Source of the DNA: CAZGXI01 sp964529715 | Lineage (GTDB): Bacteria; Chloroflexota; Anaerolineae; Aggregatilineales; Ch27 | Direction of reading: 5' to 3' | Length of the DNA: 64,000 nt | NCBI GenBank assembly: GCA_964529715.1 | Contig: CAZGXI010000026.1 | Span: 19,691 to 83,690, forward strand | Shown: piece after piece, positions 17,337 through 24,819 of the stretch | Layout: each line of letters starts with the position of its first letter | How positions within the stretch are numbered: position 1 is the stretch's first letter | Made by a program: the position numbers and the translations under genes | The notes under the pieces: generated by a model | What the model saw: only the letters and a program-made list of their open reading frames with translations | The model's database searches: none | Told to the model about the DNA's origin: nothing

Positions 17337-17837
17337 TTAGCGCGCCGCCCGGGCGCACGCACATGCGGTAGGCCACGACGGCGAGACGCCCTCGCCCAGC
17401 CAAGCGAGGGCGTCTTCCAGGCAATCGGTGAAGTGCACCACGGCGCCCGGCCCCCACACCTGCGCGGAGTCATAAATGACGGGGGTATCCGTGCCGTCTA
17501 TGTCGGGCACATTGATCAGCCGTCGGATTACCTTCGCCGTGCGCGCGTCCTGTGCGACGACGGCGCACTGGATGTTCAGATCGCGCCCCGCGCTCAAGCC
17601 AACGCTGAGATTGGACAGTAGCAGCGCCGAGGGCATCCCGCACAGCCGTAAATCGTGCAAGATACGGTGGGGGTGTATCCGTTCTGGCAGCAGGGTACGT
17701 TGCTGGCGACGCACTTCTTCCAGGTCGTTTACCAGGCGGCGAATCCAGGCGATCAGCGTGGCGGGCACCTGGTCGCCCAGACAGTAGACGGTGATCGCGC
17801 TGCCGGGTCGTTTTTCAACCGTCAAGGCAGAAACCAT
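17337..17837 (-). CDS. Hypothetical protein, paralogue 1 of a tandem pair
   Basis: 166 aa, ATG at 17837 after GGGGGAGAGC. It shares clear similarity with the next gene upstream: a Tyr-X-Leu-X-Asp-Gln start (VYCLGDQVPATLIAWIRR), ILHDLRLCG, LSNLSVGLSAGRDL, AVVAQD and a final Phe-X-Asp-X-X-Glu-Asp-Ala-X-X-Trp-Leu helix. It has no signal peptide and no obvious catalytic motif. The alternating strands and the terminal EDALAWL-like helix resemble SpoIIAA/STAS-type domains, but this is only a resemblance. The last 15 residues (ACACARAAR) differ from the paralogue and may be a recent extension. Confidence 0.7.
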   Translation of the reverse strand: MVSALTVEKRPGSAITVYCLGDQVPATLIAWIRRLVNDLEEVRRQQRTLLPERIHPHRILHDLRLCGMPSALLLSNLSVGLSAGRDLNIQCAVVAQDARTAKVIRRLINVPDIDGTDTPVIYDSAQVWGPGAVVHFTDCLEDALAWLGEGVSPSWPTACACARAAR

Positions 17838-17952
17838 GCTCTCCCCCCATTGCCACCCAACAAAGTTTCAGCTTCTCTTGATCTGAGCCTAGCAGATTCG
17901 CCGCGCAAGGGGGTAAAGGGCGGTTAAAAACGGCAGTATTCGCGCTGCTCCT

Positions 17953-18414
17953 CTACAAGGCAGCCGGCACGTTAGACAGCCAGCGTTCAGCCTCGTCAAT
18001 GTTGTCAAAAAAGCAGATTTCGGCGCGCGGCGACCACATCTGCTCCAGGGTTGGGACGGACAGCGTATCGACTCCGCCCTCCGAAGGCACATTCAGCAGC
18101 CGCTTGAAGATGCTAATGGCGATGCGATCCTGGCCGACAACCGCGCAGCGCATGGTCAGATCGCGCCCGGTACGCAGCCCAACGCTAAGGTGCGACAGCA
18201 ACGACCCGCGCGGGGTGCCACACTTGCGCAGGTCGTGCAGAATGCGCCAGGGAACCACAGGCTGCCCGCCGGTCTGTTGCGCCCGGCGCACAGCAGCGAC
18301 ATCCACCGACACGCGGCGGATCCACTCAATCAATGCGGCGGGCGTCTGGTCGCGCAACCGATAAACGACGATGCCGTCGGGACGCATCTCAACCGTCAAA
18401 GGCGGCGTTTGCAT
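17953..18414 (-). CDS. Hypothetical protein, paralogue 2 of a tandem pair
   Basis: 153 aa. It aligns by eye over its whole length with the gene at 17337-17837: VVYRLRDQTPAALIEWIRR, ILHDLRKCG, LSHLSVGLRTGRDL, AVVGQD, and a C-terminal DEAERWLSNV. The pair therefore arose by duplication and has diverged to roughly 40 per cent identity by my estimate. Both are probably cytoplasmic. A STAS-like fold is possible but unproven. The gene is divergent from the SDR gene, with only 85 bp between them. Confidence 0.7.
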   Translation of the reverse strand: MQTPPLTVEMRPDGIVVYRLRDQTPAALIEWIRRVSVDVAAVRRAQQTGGQPVVPWRILHDLRKCGTPRGSLLSHLSVGLRTGRDLTMRCAVVGQDRIAISIFKRLLNVPSEGGVDTLSVPTLEQMWSPRAEICFFDNIDEAERWLSNVPAAL

Positions 18415-18483
18415 GGCTGTTTTCCTAACATTCCCTCTTCACAGGCGCACTTTTCTATCATAACACACGTCTGGCCCGGCGTG

Positions 18484-18492
18484 TGATACAAT
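18484..18492 (+). promoter_or_regulatory. Extended -10 element implying a leaderless SDR transcript
   Basis: TGA then TACAAT (18487-18492) lies eight bases before the ATG at 18500. A start site 7 bases downstream would fall on or next to the initiation codon. There is no Shine-Dalgarno sequence, which fits a leaderless mRNA. Confidence 0.45.
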
Positions 18493-18499
18493 CCGTCCC

Positions 18500-19261
18500 A
18501 TGCCTGCACGACCGAATCCCCGACGTGTCTTTGTGGCCGGCGCCAGCGGCTTTCTTGGCGCCAGCGTGGTGTACGCACTGCTGGAAGAAGGCGCTGAGGT
18601 GACGGCGCTCATTCCGCCCGAAACAACCCTACCCTGGGGACGAGAGCGCGTCCAGGTGGTGGAGGGCGACGCCTGGAATCCCGGCAGCCTGGCCGGGCGC
18701 AGCCGGGGACATGGCGCGGTGATCCACCTGGTCGGATCGCTGCGCCAACAGCCCGCGCGCGGCCTGACCTACACCCATCTCAACGTCACATCGCTGCGCA
18801 ACATCGCCCGCATGGCGATCACGGACGGCGTACCGCATCTGTTGTTCCTCAGCGCAGCCTGGGCGCCCTGGTTGCCGGGTGACTACCTGGACAGCAAGCG
18901 CGAGGCCGAACGTTACTTGCGGCGCAGCGGCATCGAGCACTGGACGATCATCCGCGCTCCGTTGGTCTATCCGCGCGGCGGGTTGGGCAACCCATTGCTG
19001 CTGCTGTTTGCCGGGCTGGGCGCGCTCCCCTTGTTGGGACGGCCTATCGCGCGCTGGTCGCCGCTGCCGGTCGATGTGGCGGCGCGCGGAATCGCCCGCC
19101 TGGCCCTGACCGGGCAGGCGCGCGACGAGATCATCTACGGACCTCACCTGCGCCGCCTGAACGCCGTATACGAGCGGCGGCTGACTGCCCCGGCGCCGGG
19201 TTCTGACCACGCCCAAGCGCAGATGGGCGAAGATGAGCCGCCCTTCGGCTGGCTGCCGTGA
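18500..19261 (+). CDS. Atypical SDR NAD(P)-binding protein (NDUFA9-like)
   Basis: 253 aa. The N-terminal Rossmann motif GASGFLGASV at residues 14-23 has the GxxGxxG spacing of atypical short-chain dehydrogenases. VIHLVGSL at about 75 is the conserved beta-4 turn, and TIIRAPLVYPRGG near 150 is a landmark of the NDUFA9/YwnB-like subgroup, which lacks the classical Tyr-X-X-X-Lys pair. Such proteins bind NAD(P) and act as isoflavone-reductase-like enzymes or complex I accessory factors, so the substrate is unknown. A central hydrophobic stretch (LLLLFAGLGALPLLG) could touch a membrane. The C-terminus is polar. It is convergent with the small membrane protein gene. Confidence 0.85.
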   Translation: MPARPNPRRVFVAGASGFLGASVVYALLEEGAEVTALIPPETTLPWGRERVQVVEGDAWNPGSLAGRSRGHGAVIHLVGSLRQQPARGLTYTHLNVTSLRNIARMAITDGVPHLLFLSAAWAPWLPGDYLDSKREAERYLRRSGIEHWTIIRAPLVYPRGGLGNPLLLLFAGLGALPLLGRPIARWSPLPVDVAARGIARLALTGQARDEIIYGPHLRRLNAVYERRLTAPAPGSDHAQAQMGEDEPPFGWLP

Positions 19262-19271
19262 AGAAGCTACT

Positions 19272-19634
19272 TCAATAGTCCTCCCCGTCGATCTCCACCT
19301 CGTCCAGGAACGAGTCGATCTCGTCATCGGCGTCCTGGGCTTCGCGGCGGCGTCGGCGGGTGGAACGGCCCGCGTCGGCGGCGCGGGGATAGCGGCTGGA
19401 ACGATGCACACGCCGGGAACGGGGACGACGAGGGATGTAACCGTCGTCGCCGAGCAGGTCCTGCTCCCCCCCGAAAGCCCCGGTCACGCCGTCGAGCAGG
19501 TCCTGCAACAGGCCAGAACGCCACAACGCCATCGCCAGGCCGCCGACAATCAGCGCGCCGCAACACAGCCCTCCACACACGACCAGGACGAGCGTACCGC
19601 CAAGCTGCTGTAAGGTATCCACCGTTTCACCCAC
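19272..19634 (-). CDS. Small single-pass membrane protein with basic-then-acidic tail
   Basis: 120 aa. Residues about 13-38 form one hydrophobic helix (LVLVVCGGLCCGALIVGGLAMAL). They are followed by a Gly/Asp linker, a strongly basic segment (about 70-97, with RRPRSRRVHRSSR and RRRRR runs) and a strongly acidic end (DADDEIDSFLDEVEIDGEDY). The gene starts just after the GH3 gene ends on the same strand, only 8 bp away, so it may be the distal gene of that transcript. I do not recognise a family. The charge pattern is compatible with binding nucleic acid or another protein, but that is speculation. Confidence 0.6.
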   Translation of the reverse strand: MGETVDTLQQLGGTLVLVVCGGLCCGALIVGGLAMALWRSGLLQDLLDGVTGAFGGEQDLLGDDGYIPRRPRSRRVHRSSRYPRAADAGRSTRRRRREAQDADDEIDSFLDEVEIDGEDY

Positions 19635-19642
19635 CCCGCTGC

Positions 19643-21460
19643 TCAGTATGTCAGGCCGTGACCGAATGGAAACAGTGGATTCTCCGAGTCGTAAGGCAGG
19701 TCTTCCTTCTGGTTGCGCACGGCCTCCATCGACGATGGCAGCTCGAACGGAAGTTTGCCGGTCGGGGCAAAGCGCCCGCAGATCACGTCAAGGACTGCCG
19801 CATCGCTGGCCCCGAAGTCGGCCAGCAGCGCCGCACACCGCCCGGCGATCTCCGGGATCACGGCGGGGCGTTCCAGGTAAATGTCCACGACGGTGGGAAC
19901 ACGGTCCAGGATCGCCAGGATGTGCGCCAGCTCGTCTGGTGGAAAGCGCAGGTCGCCCGCATGGAAGAGCGGCTCCAGCGCGCCTTCACGCGGCTCATAG
20001 GGCGCTTGCAGCCGCAGGATCGCCACGTCGGCCTCGCCGGGGTCAGACACCACCGCGCCATATTCAGCGACCACATCCGCAGCCATGTTTTCCACATAAA
20101 TGCGGAGCCGTTCACGCAACGGCAGGAGTGGGTTGCCGTCGCTGCCGTTTTTCAGCAGGACGATAGATTTGCGCTGCGCCAGCGCGCCTGCCGCCCGGAA
20201 GCGTTCATTGCCGACGATGCGCTCCGCCGCGTCCGGGTCTACAAATGGGTGATCGAACAGGCCCAGCCGGAACTTATCGCGCAGCAGGCGGCGCACCGAC
20301 ACATCGATGCGGGCCTCAGAGACCTGCCCGCTGCGCACCAGTTCGACGATGACTTCGGGGCACGCTTCCCCACCGAACTGATCCACGCCCGCATCAAGGA
20401 CCTTTTTCGCGCGCCCGGCCCGGTCGAGGTGTTCCACGCCCCAGCAGCGCGCCTCCATGACGTGCGGCCCAATCTGGCCGGGGGTCAGCAGCCCCCAATC
20501 GGTACACACCACGCCGTCGAAGCCGTACTTCTCGCGCAGCAAGCCCGTGATCACGTCTCTGTTGAAGCCGAAGCCGACCGCCTCAATGTCCAGGCCAACC
20601 GGCATCCCGTAGTAAGGCATGATCTGGGCTGTGCCGGCCTGGAACGCCGCCTCAAAGGGGATCAGGTGATAGGCGAAGTTGTTGCCGGGATATACCTGCT
20701 CCTTGCCATAGGGAAAATGGGCGTCCTCGCCATCCTTTTGCGGGCCACCGCCGGGGAAGTGTTTGGTCATGCAGGCGACGCTATCTGGGCCGAGTGTTTT
20801 GCCCTGGAAGCCGCGAATGTACGCCGCGACCAGCGTGGCCGCCAGGGCGGCGTCTTCGCCGAAGGTGCCGTTGATCCTGGCCCAGCGCGGTTCGGTGGCC
20901 AGATCGGCCATCGGGTGCAGCGCCACGCGGATGCCCGTCGCCACGTATTCCTGCCGGGCGATGTCGGCAAACTCCTCGACCAGGGCCGGATCGCGCGTGG
21001 CGGCCAGGCCGATTGGCTCCGGCCATTGGGAGAATGCGCCCGACAAAAAACTGGCAGCCGGATTGTTGCTGAAGGCATGGCGCGGGTCGGATGAAATCGT
21101 GACCGGAATGCCCAGTCGCGTATCCTCGGCCACTGCCTGCAAGTCGTTGTACCACTCGGCCATGCGGCGGGCGTCTGCTGCGCGGAGCAGGTTAAAGTGA
21201 TTCATCAGGCGCACTGTGATGAGTTCCGACGTTGGGGCCAGGCCGAGGGCGGCGCTCAAATCCCATTCCCCCGGCTGAGGGATCGACGTCATGGTGTGGA
21301 ACATCAGGCCGGCCTTCTCCTCCAGAGTCATCTGGGCGAGCAAGTCTTCGACCCGTTCTTCCAGCGGACGGCGGGGGTCCTCATAGATGTCCAGTCGGCC
21401 ATTTTTGTTGAGATCGCGGAAAGGAAAACCGTCCTCGGCGCGCAGCGTTTCGACGCTCAC
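19643..21460 (-). CDS. Glycoside hydrolase family 3 protein
   Basis: 605 aa. I use the GTG at 21460, preceded by AAGGGAG at 5 bases; the longer frame to 21565 is unlike the family. The N-terminal region starts DLNKNGRLDIYEDP, and an early LAQMTLEEKAGLMFHT is typical of GH3 beta-glucosidases. The conserved Lys-His-Phe in CMTKHFPGGGPQKDGEDAHF and the nucleophile Asp in GFDGVVCTDWG are visible. The (alpha/beta)6 sandwich domain follows (KSIVLLKNG) and ends with LFPFGHGLTY, the usual end before a fibronectin-like domain, which is missing here. No signal peptide is seen, so it acts in the cytoplasm, on beta-glucosides, beta-xylosides or similar sugars. Confidence 0.9.
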   Translation of the reverse strand: MSVETLRAEDGFPFRDLNKNGRLDIYEDPRRPLEERVEDLLAQMTLEEKAGLMFHTMTSIPQPGEWDLSAALGLAPTSELITVRLMNHFNLLRAADARRMAEWYNDLQAVAEDTRLGIPVTISSDPRHAFSNNPAASFLSGAFSQWPEPIGLAATRDPALVEEFADIARQEYVATGIRVALHPMADLATEPRWARINGTFGEDAALAATLVAAYIRGFQGKTLGPDSVACMTKHFPGGGPQKDGEDAHFPYGKEQVYPGNNFAYHLIPFEAAFQAGTAQIMPYYGMPVGLDIEAVGFGFNRDVITGLLREKYGFDGVVCTDWGLLTPGQIGPHVMEARCWGVEHLDRAGRAKKVLDAGVDQFGGEACPEVIVELVRSGQVSEARIDVSVRRLLRDKFRLGLFDHPFVDPDAAERIVGNERFRAAGALAQRKSIVLLKNGSDGNPLLPLRERLRIYVENMAADVVAEYGAVVSDPGEADVAILRLQAPYEPREGALEPLFHAGDLRFPPDELAHILAILDRVPTVVDIYLERPAVIPEIAGRCAALLADFGASDAAVLDVICGRFAPTGKLPFELPSSMEAVRNQKEDLPYDSENPLFPFGHGLTY

Positions 21461-21555
21461 AGTGACTCCCTTCTGTCGTGATAGGCACTGGCACAAGTGT
21501 ATCACGAAAGGAAGCGTAGCAGACGATTTAGCGGCGAGGCCGGGGAGATCGCATC

Positions 21556-21583
21556 GTCGGGGCACGCCATGACGTGCCCCGAC
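21556..21583. repeat. Perfect 11-bp palindrome (REP-like hairpin)
   Basis: GTCGGGGCACG, CCATGA, CGTGCCCCGAC. It lies between the phosphoglycerate dehydrogenase-like stop and the GH3 start, both on the minus strand. A similar GACACGG-CATA-CCGTGTC hairpin is at 54219-54245. Confidence 0.75.
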
Positions 21584-21650
21584 TCACGCTGTGGAGGTGG
21601 AAGCACAAACCAAGACGGCACCCCCTGTTCACGCCGACGCGCACAGGCCC

Positions 21651-22625
21651 TTACGCCCCGCTGGGCTGGAGTTTGCGCGCGCCGTTGACGGCATTGCTGA
21701 CTTCGCCCCGCAGTAGAAAGTCGCGGATTTCCTCCGCCGCCTGCACCGAGACGGCGATCTGTGCCTCTGCCGTGCTGGCGCCCAGATGCGGGGTGGCGAC
21801 CACGTTCGGCAGGCCGATCAGGGGATGATCGGCGGGCGGCGGCTCCTCGGCGTATACATCCAGGGCGGCCCCGGCCACCTTGCCGCTGCACAACGCCTCG
21901 GCCAGCGCCGCATCGTCGATCAGTACACCGCGTGCCGTGTTGATGATGCGCACGCCGTCCTTCATCAGGGCAATCGTCTGTGCGTTGATCATCCCGCGTG
22001 TGGAGGCGTTGGCGGGCGCGTGGAGGCTGATGAAGTCGCTGCGCGCGAACAGCTCCTCCAGCGGCACCAAGGCCGTGTTCACCTGCGCGAACACTTCTGG
22101 CCCCTTCTTGGGATCATAGCCGATGGTGGTCATGCCGAACGCCTGGGCGCGCACGGCCACCGCCTGCCCGATGCGCCCCAACCCGACCAGACCCAGCACC
22201 TTGCCACGTAGTTCGGTGCCCTCGAACTTCTTGCGTTCCCAGCGCCCATCGCGCAACGATTGGTGCGCCGGGGAGATATGCCGCACCAGCGCCAGCATAA
22301 GCGCCAGGGTCAGTTCGGCGGCGGCGACGGTATTGCCGTCAGGGGCATTCATCACCACGATACCGCGCGCGGCGGCAGCTTCCAGGTCGATGTTATCCAC
22401 GCCGACCCCGGCGCGGGCGACGGCTTTCAGGCGCGGCGCGGTGGCGATCATGGCCGCGTCCACTTTGGTGCTGCTGCGGACGATCAGCGCGTCGGCGTCG
22501 GGCACGGCGGCCAGCGTGGCCTCGCGTGTGAGCGGACCGACGGTCAGGCGAAAATCGGGCACGGCGCGCAACAGGTCTAACCCTGCCTCGTCCAGATTAT
22601 CAGGGATCAGGATATGATAAGTCAT
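21651..22625 (-). CDS. serA: D-3-phosphoglycerate dehydrogenase-like 2-hydroxyacid dehydrogenase
   Basis: 324 aa. ATG at 22625 follows AGGAGAGCCGCC. The NAD-binding glycine motif GLVGLGRIGQAVAVRAQAFGM is at about residues 147-167. The substrate-side ARAGVGVDNIDLEAAAARGI near 90 and the catalytic region ending with PHLGASTAEAQ near 290 (His of the catalytic triad) match SerA. It is the short form, without the C-terminal ACT regulatory domain of long SerA enzymes. It would oxidise 3-phosphoglycerate in serine synthesis, but short members of this family also act on other 2-hydroxyacids. There is no partner serine gene nearby. It reads into the region before the GH3 gene. Confidence 0.8.
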   Translation of the reverse strand: MTYHILIPDNLDEAGLDLLRAVPDFRLTVGPLTREATLAAVPDADALIVRSSTKVDAAMIATAPRLKAVARAGVGVDNIDLEAAAARGIVVMNAPDGNTVAAAELTLALMLALVRHISPAHQSLRDGRWERKKFEGTELRGKVLGLVGLGRIGQAVAVRAQAFGMTTIGYDPKKGPEVFAQVNTALVPLEELFARSDFISLHAPANASTRGMINAQTIALMKDGVRIINTARGVLIDDAALAEALCSGKVAGAALDVYAEEPPPADHPLIGLPNVVATPHLGASTAEAQIAVSVQAAEEIRDFLLRGEVSNAVNGARKLQPSGA

Positions 22626-22762
22626 GCCGGCGGCTCTCCTATTTGTTGCCTCAGGATGTGCGGCAAGAGTGTACCACGCCTAGCAGCGTTTTTCAGGTCA
22701 AGCCGCCTGAGCCTGATCGGGCAAAGCGCACGGGCAAACGATTCGCTCTTTCCGCGCAGGCG

Positions 22763-23278
22763 TCAGTCCGCGTCCTTGAGCGCCGCAGCGATGGCGGCGG
22801 CCCAGGCCGTGATGGCGTCCCAATCCCGGAAGTCGCCCGTCGGGGCCTTGATGCCCTTAACAAGCAGCCGCTCGATGAAGTTGAGCTTTTTCACGTCAAT
22901 CGCGCCGTGAAAAACCGCCACGTCGCGCGGCCCGATCCGGTCGGCGAGGGGCTGCAGCGCCTCTGGGAAGCGCCAGCCTTTCATCAACTGAATCGGGTCG
23001 CCCTGGCCGGTTGGCCCGCTGGAAAACAACCACACCGGACGCCCGGCCAGCGTCTCGGCGTTGGCTTCCAGGAACTTTGCCGCCGCCTTGACCCACCGGC
23101 CTATGTACACCGCGCTGCCCAGCACCACCGCGCCATAGGCAGCCACATCGCCAACGCGGTCTACGCGCTGCACGTCAGCCTGCAGACCGGCCTGCCGCAG
23201 CGTCGCGCCGATCTTCTCGGCGATTTCCGCCGTCGCGCCATATTTGGTGGCATAGGCGACCAGGACCTTGTGCTCCAT
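22763..23278 (-). CDS. Flavodoxin domain protein
   Basis: 171 aa from an ATG at 23278 preceded by AGAAAGGAAGTGCAGC. The FMN phosphate loop is YATKYGATAEIAEKIG at residues 9-24. AVVLGSAVYIGRWVKAAAKF near 60 and the second flavin loop (VWLFSSGPTGQGD) follow the flavodoxin_5/HemG-like pattern. Relatives include menaquinone-dependent protoporphyrinogen oxidase (HemG), but no haem synthesis gene is near and the protein is not obviously membrane bound. I call only a flavodoxin-like redox protein. Same strand as the serA-like gene, 137 bp apart. Confidence 0.85.
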   Translation of the reverse strand: MEHKVLVAYATKYGATAEIAEKIGATLRQAGLQADVQRVDRVGDVAAYGAVVLGSAVYIGRWVKAAAKFLEANAETLAGRPVWLFSSGPTGQGDPIQLMKGWRFPEALQPLADRIGPRDVAVFHGAIDVKKLNFIERLLVKGIKAPTGDFRDWDAITAWAAAIAAALKDAD

Positions 23279-23315
23279 GCTGCACTTCCTTTCTGTGACG
23301 GCCTGCAATCCGCTG

Positions 23316-24056
23316 CTAAAAGGCTTCCACAGGCGCGTTGTAGGCAACCTTATCCAGGTGGGTGTCAATATAGCACAGATCGCCGGACGGCAAATACCAG
23401 ACCCCGGCCCCGCGCGCAGGCAAGTTCAGCCCGCCGAACCTGCCGTATTCCACCACTGGCGTGGCCCAGGTATCCAGAATATAGCGCCCCTTGTCCTCAC
23501 GATAACGCTGCGTAACAAAGTTCATCAGGCGGCCCAGGTCGTCGATGAACAGGCGGGCAGAAACGCTCCTGCCGCCGTCGGTGAAGGTCACGTCAACGGC
23601 ATGATCGTCTACCGCCTGCCAGGTGATGTAGTCACTCAGAAAAGCGACCGGGAACCACATCATCTCGTTCAGGTAGCGCATCATGGTACCCTGGTCGAGT
23701 TCGTCGCCGCGCGCGTCGAAGATGGTGTACAGGCCGGCCAGCCTGCCAAACATGTGGCCGTGCCCGGCCTTATAGGTATCGTCGCCGCGCAGCAGCGGCA
23801 GGCCGGCGATCTTGAAGCGCGCTTTCCAGTGAAAGCCCGGCGGGTTGGTGGTGTAAACCTGGTCGGCAACGATGGACATCCAGGGCCGATCCGTCCCCAG
23901 CCGAAAGCGACCCGTATAGCGTACATAGGCCGTATCGATCCAGGGCTGGCCAACCACGCCGGTATAGTTCAGGTAACGCTGCACCGGCTCCGGCAGAGAC
24001 GTGAGCATGGCGGCAGTAACGATACGGCGAGACGCTGCGGCGTTTTGCTGAGACAT
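23316..24056 (-). CDS. DUF6544 family protein
   Basis: 246 aa. Recognisable features are an N-terminal PEPVQRYLNYTGVVGQPWI, a long antiparallel beta region, the segment TMMRYLNEMMWFPVAFLSDY in the middle, and LRGDDTYKAGHGHMFGRLAG. These match what I know of the DUF6544 family (soluble or lipid-facing beta-rich proteins of unknown role). The protein has no signal peptide. The function is unknown. Its stop is 38 bp from the flavodoxin start on the same strand, so the two may be cotranscribed. Confidence 0.75.
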   Translation of the reverse strand: MSQQNAAASRRIVTAAMLTSLPEPVQRYLNYTGVVGQPWIDTAYVRYTGRFRLGTDRPWMSIVADQVYTTNPPGFHWKARFKIAGLPLLRGDDTYKAGHGHMFGRLAGLYTIFDARGDELDQGTMMRYLNEMMWFPVAFLSDYITWQAVDDHAVDVTFTDGGRSVSARLFIDDLGRLMNFVTQRYREDKGRYILDTWATPVVEYGRFGGLNLPARGAGVWYLPSGDLCYIDTHLDKVAYNAPVEAF

Positions 24057-24143
24057 AGGTGTTCTTTTTCAGCCTTTCCAATGGCCTGTAACAACAGGAA
24101 TATGCAGGGTATGTTGCCTGTCCCCCGCGCGAATATACCAGGG

Positions 24144-24533
24144 CTATCCGGTCTGGTAAGGTCCTGGCAGCCGCCAGGGCCGCTGTGTCAAGGGCAGTCG
24201 AGATCGGTCAGGGTGTTCGTGCGGACCACTGCGCTTCCGACGGGAAACTCCACGTAGGCCCAATGCCGCACATTCTCGCCCGTGCCTCCCAGCGTGACAT
24301 ACCCGATCCACTGCGTGCTGACCAGTTGCGCCGGGTAATTGCAGTCCGGCCCGATGCCGGGATGCTGCACACAGGCATAGCCCCAGCTTCCGCCGGGCAC
24401 GCCCTGGCAGTTGACGATCAGGTTGGCGTTGCAAATGTCCCCGCTGGGGGTGTAGCCGAAAGCGCAGCCGGTCGGCCAGTTCTCTGGCAAACCACTGATC
24501 ACGGCGGCTGTAGGAGAGGAAAAAGCGGACCAT
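24144..24533 (-). pseudogene. Broken TIR-like gene fused out of frame to a Cys-rich fragment
   Basis: An ATG at 24533 with AAAAGGAT upstream begins VRFFLSYSRRDQWFARELAD, which matches the start of TIR domains very closely. After about 24 codons the frame loses all similarity. From there a +1 frame (24188-24502) carries a coding-looking, Cys-rich stretch (GYTPSGDICNANLIVNCQG, GSWGYACVQHPGIGPDCNYP) that ends at 24188. The simplest reading is a deletion or rearrangement that joined the TIR start to the tail of a different gene. TIR proteins often act in immunity as NAD-degrading enzymes, but this one cannot. The Cys-rich frame alone could still be translated from a GTG at 24502. Confidence 0.45.
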
Positions 24534-24725
24534 CGGACGCTATCCTTTTGTGCAAGCCAGGTCTGTTTCCAGGAGCAAACAACGGCCAGGTGCTAACCCT
24601 GACAGGCCAGACCCAGCATGCGCCGTTGATAGCGATGCAATCCCAGTGGTGGCGTGGAACAAGGGTATTATATACAGATGTTAATGCCGGATGCAACCGG
24701 AATCGGGAATTTCCGCATAGAATCG

Positions 24726-24816
24726 TAGATCAGGGGGCGGCAGCCCTCCGGCCCGCACAAAACACCGCCCGGAGGGCTTCGCTTTTTCAGCCGAGAACGC
24801 GAGTCCCCGGCGCCAG
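24726..24816. repeat. Hairpin repeat after the M16 genes
   Basis: AGCCCTCCGG pairs with CCGGAGGGCT across a 17-base loop, followed by CTTTTT on the plus strand and a partial GAGTCCCCGGCG arm as in family A. It fills the gap before the M16 stop. I see no gene in 24534-24819. Confidence 0.65.
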
Positions 24817-24819
24817 GCG

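Noticed and set aside
22643..23515. 290-codon plus-strand frame opposite the flavodoxin gene
   Set aside because: The flavodoxin FMN loops are on the other strand, and this frame has low-complexity Arg/Pro/Gln content.
24726..24816. Terminator for a plus-strand gene
   Set aside because: The hairpin with CTTTTT looks like one, but no plus-strand gene precedes it, so it is kept as a repeat.
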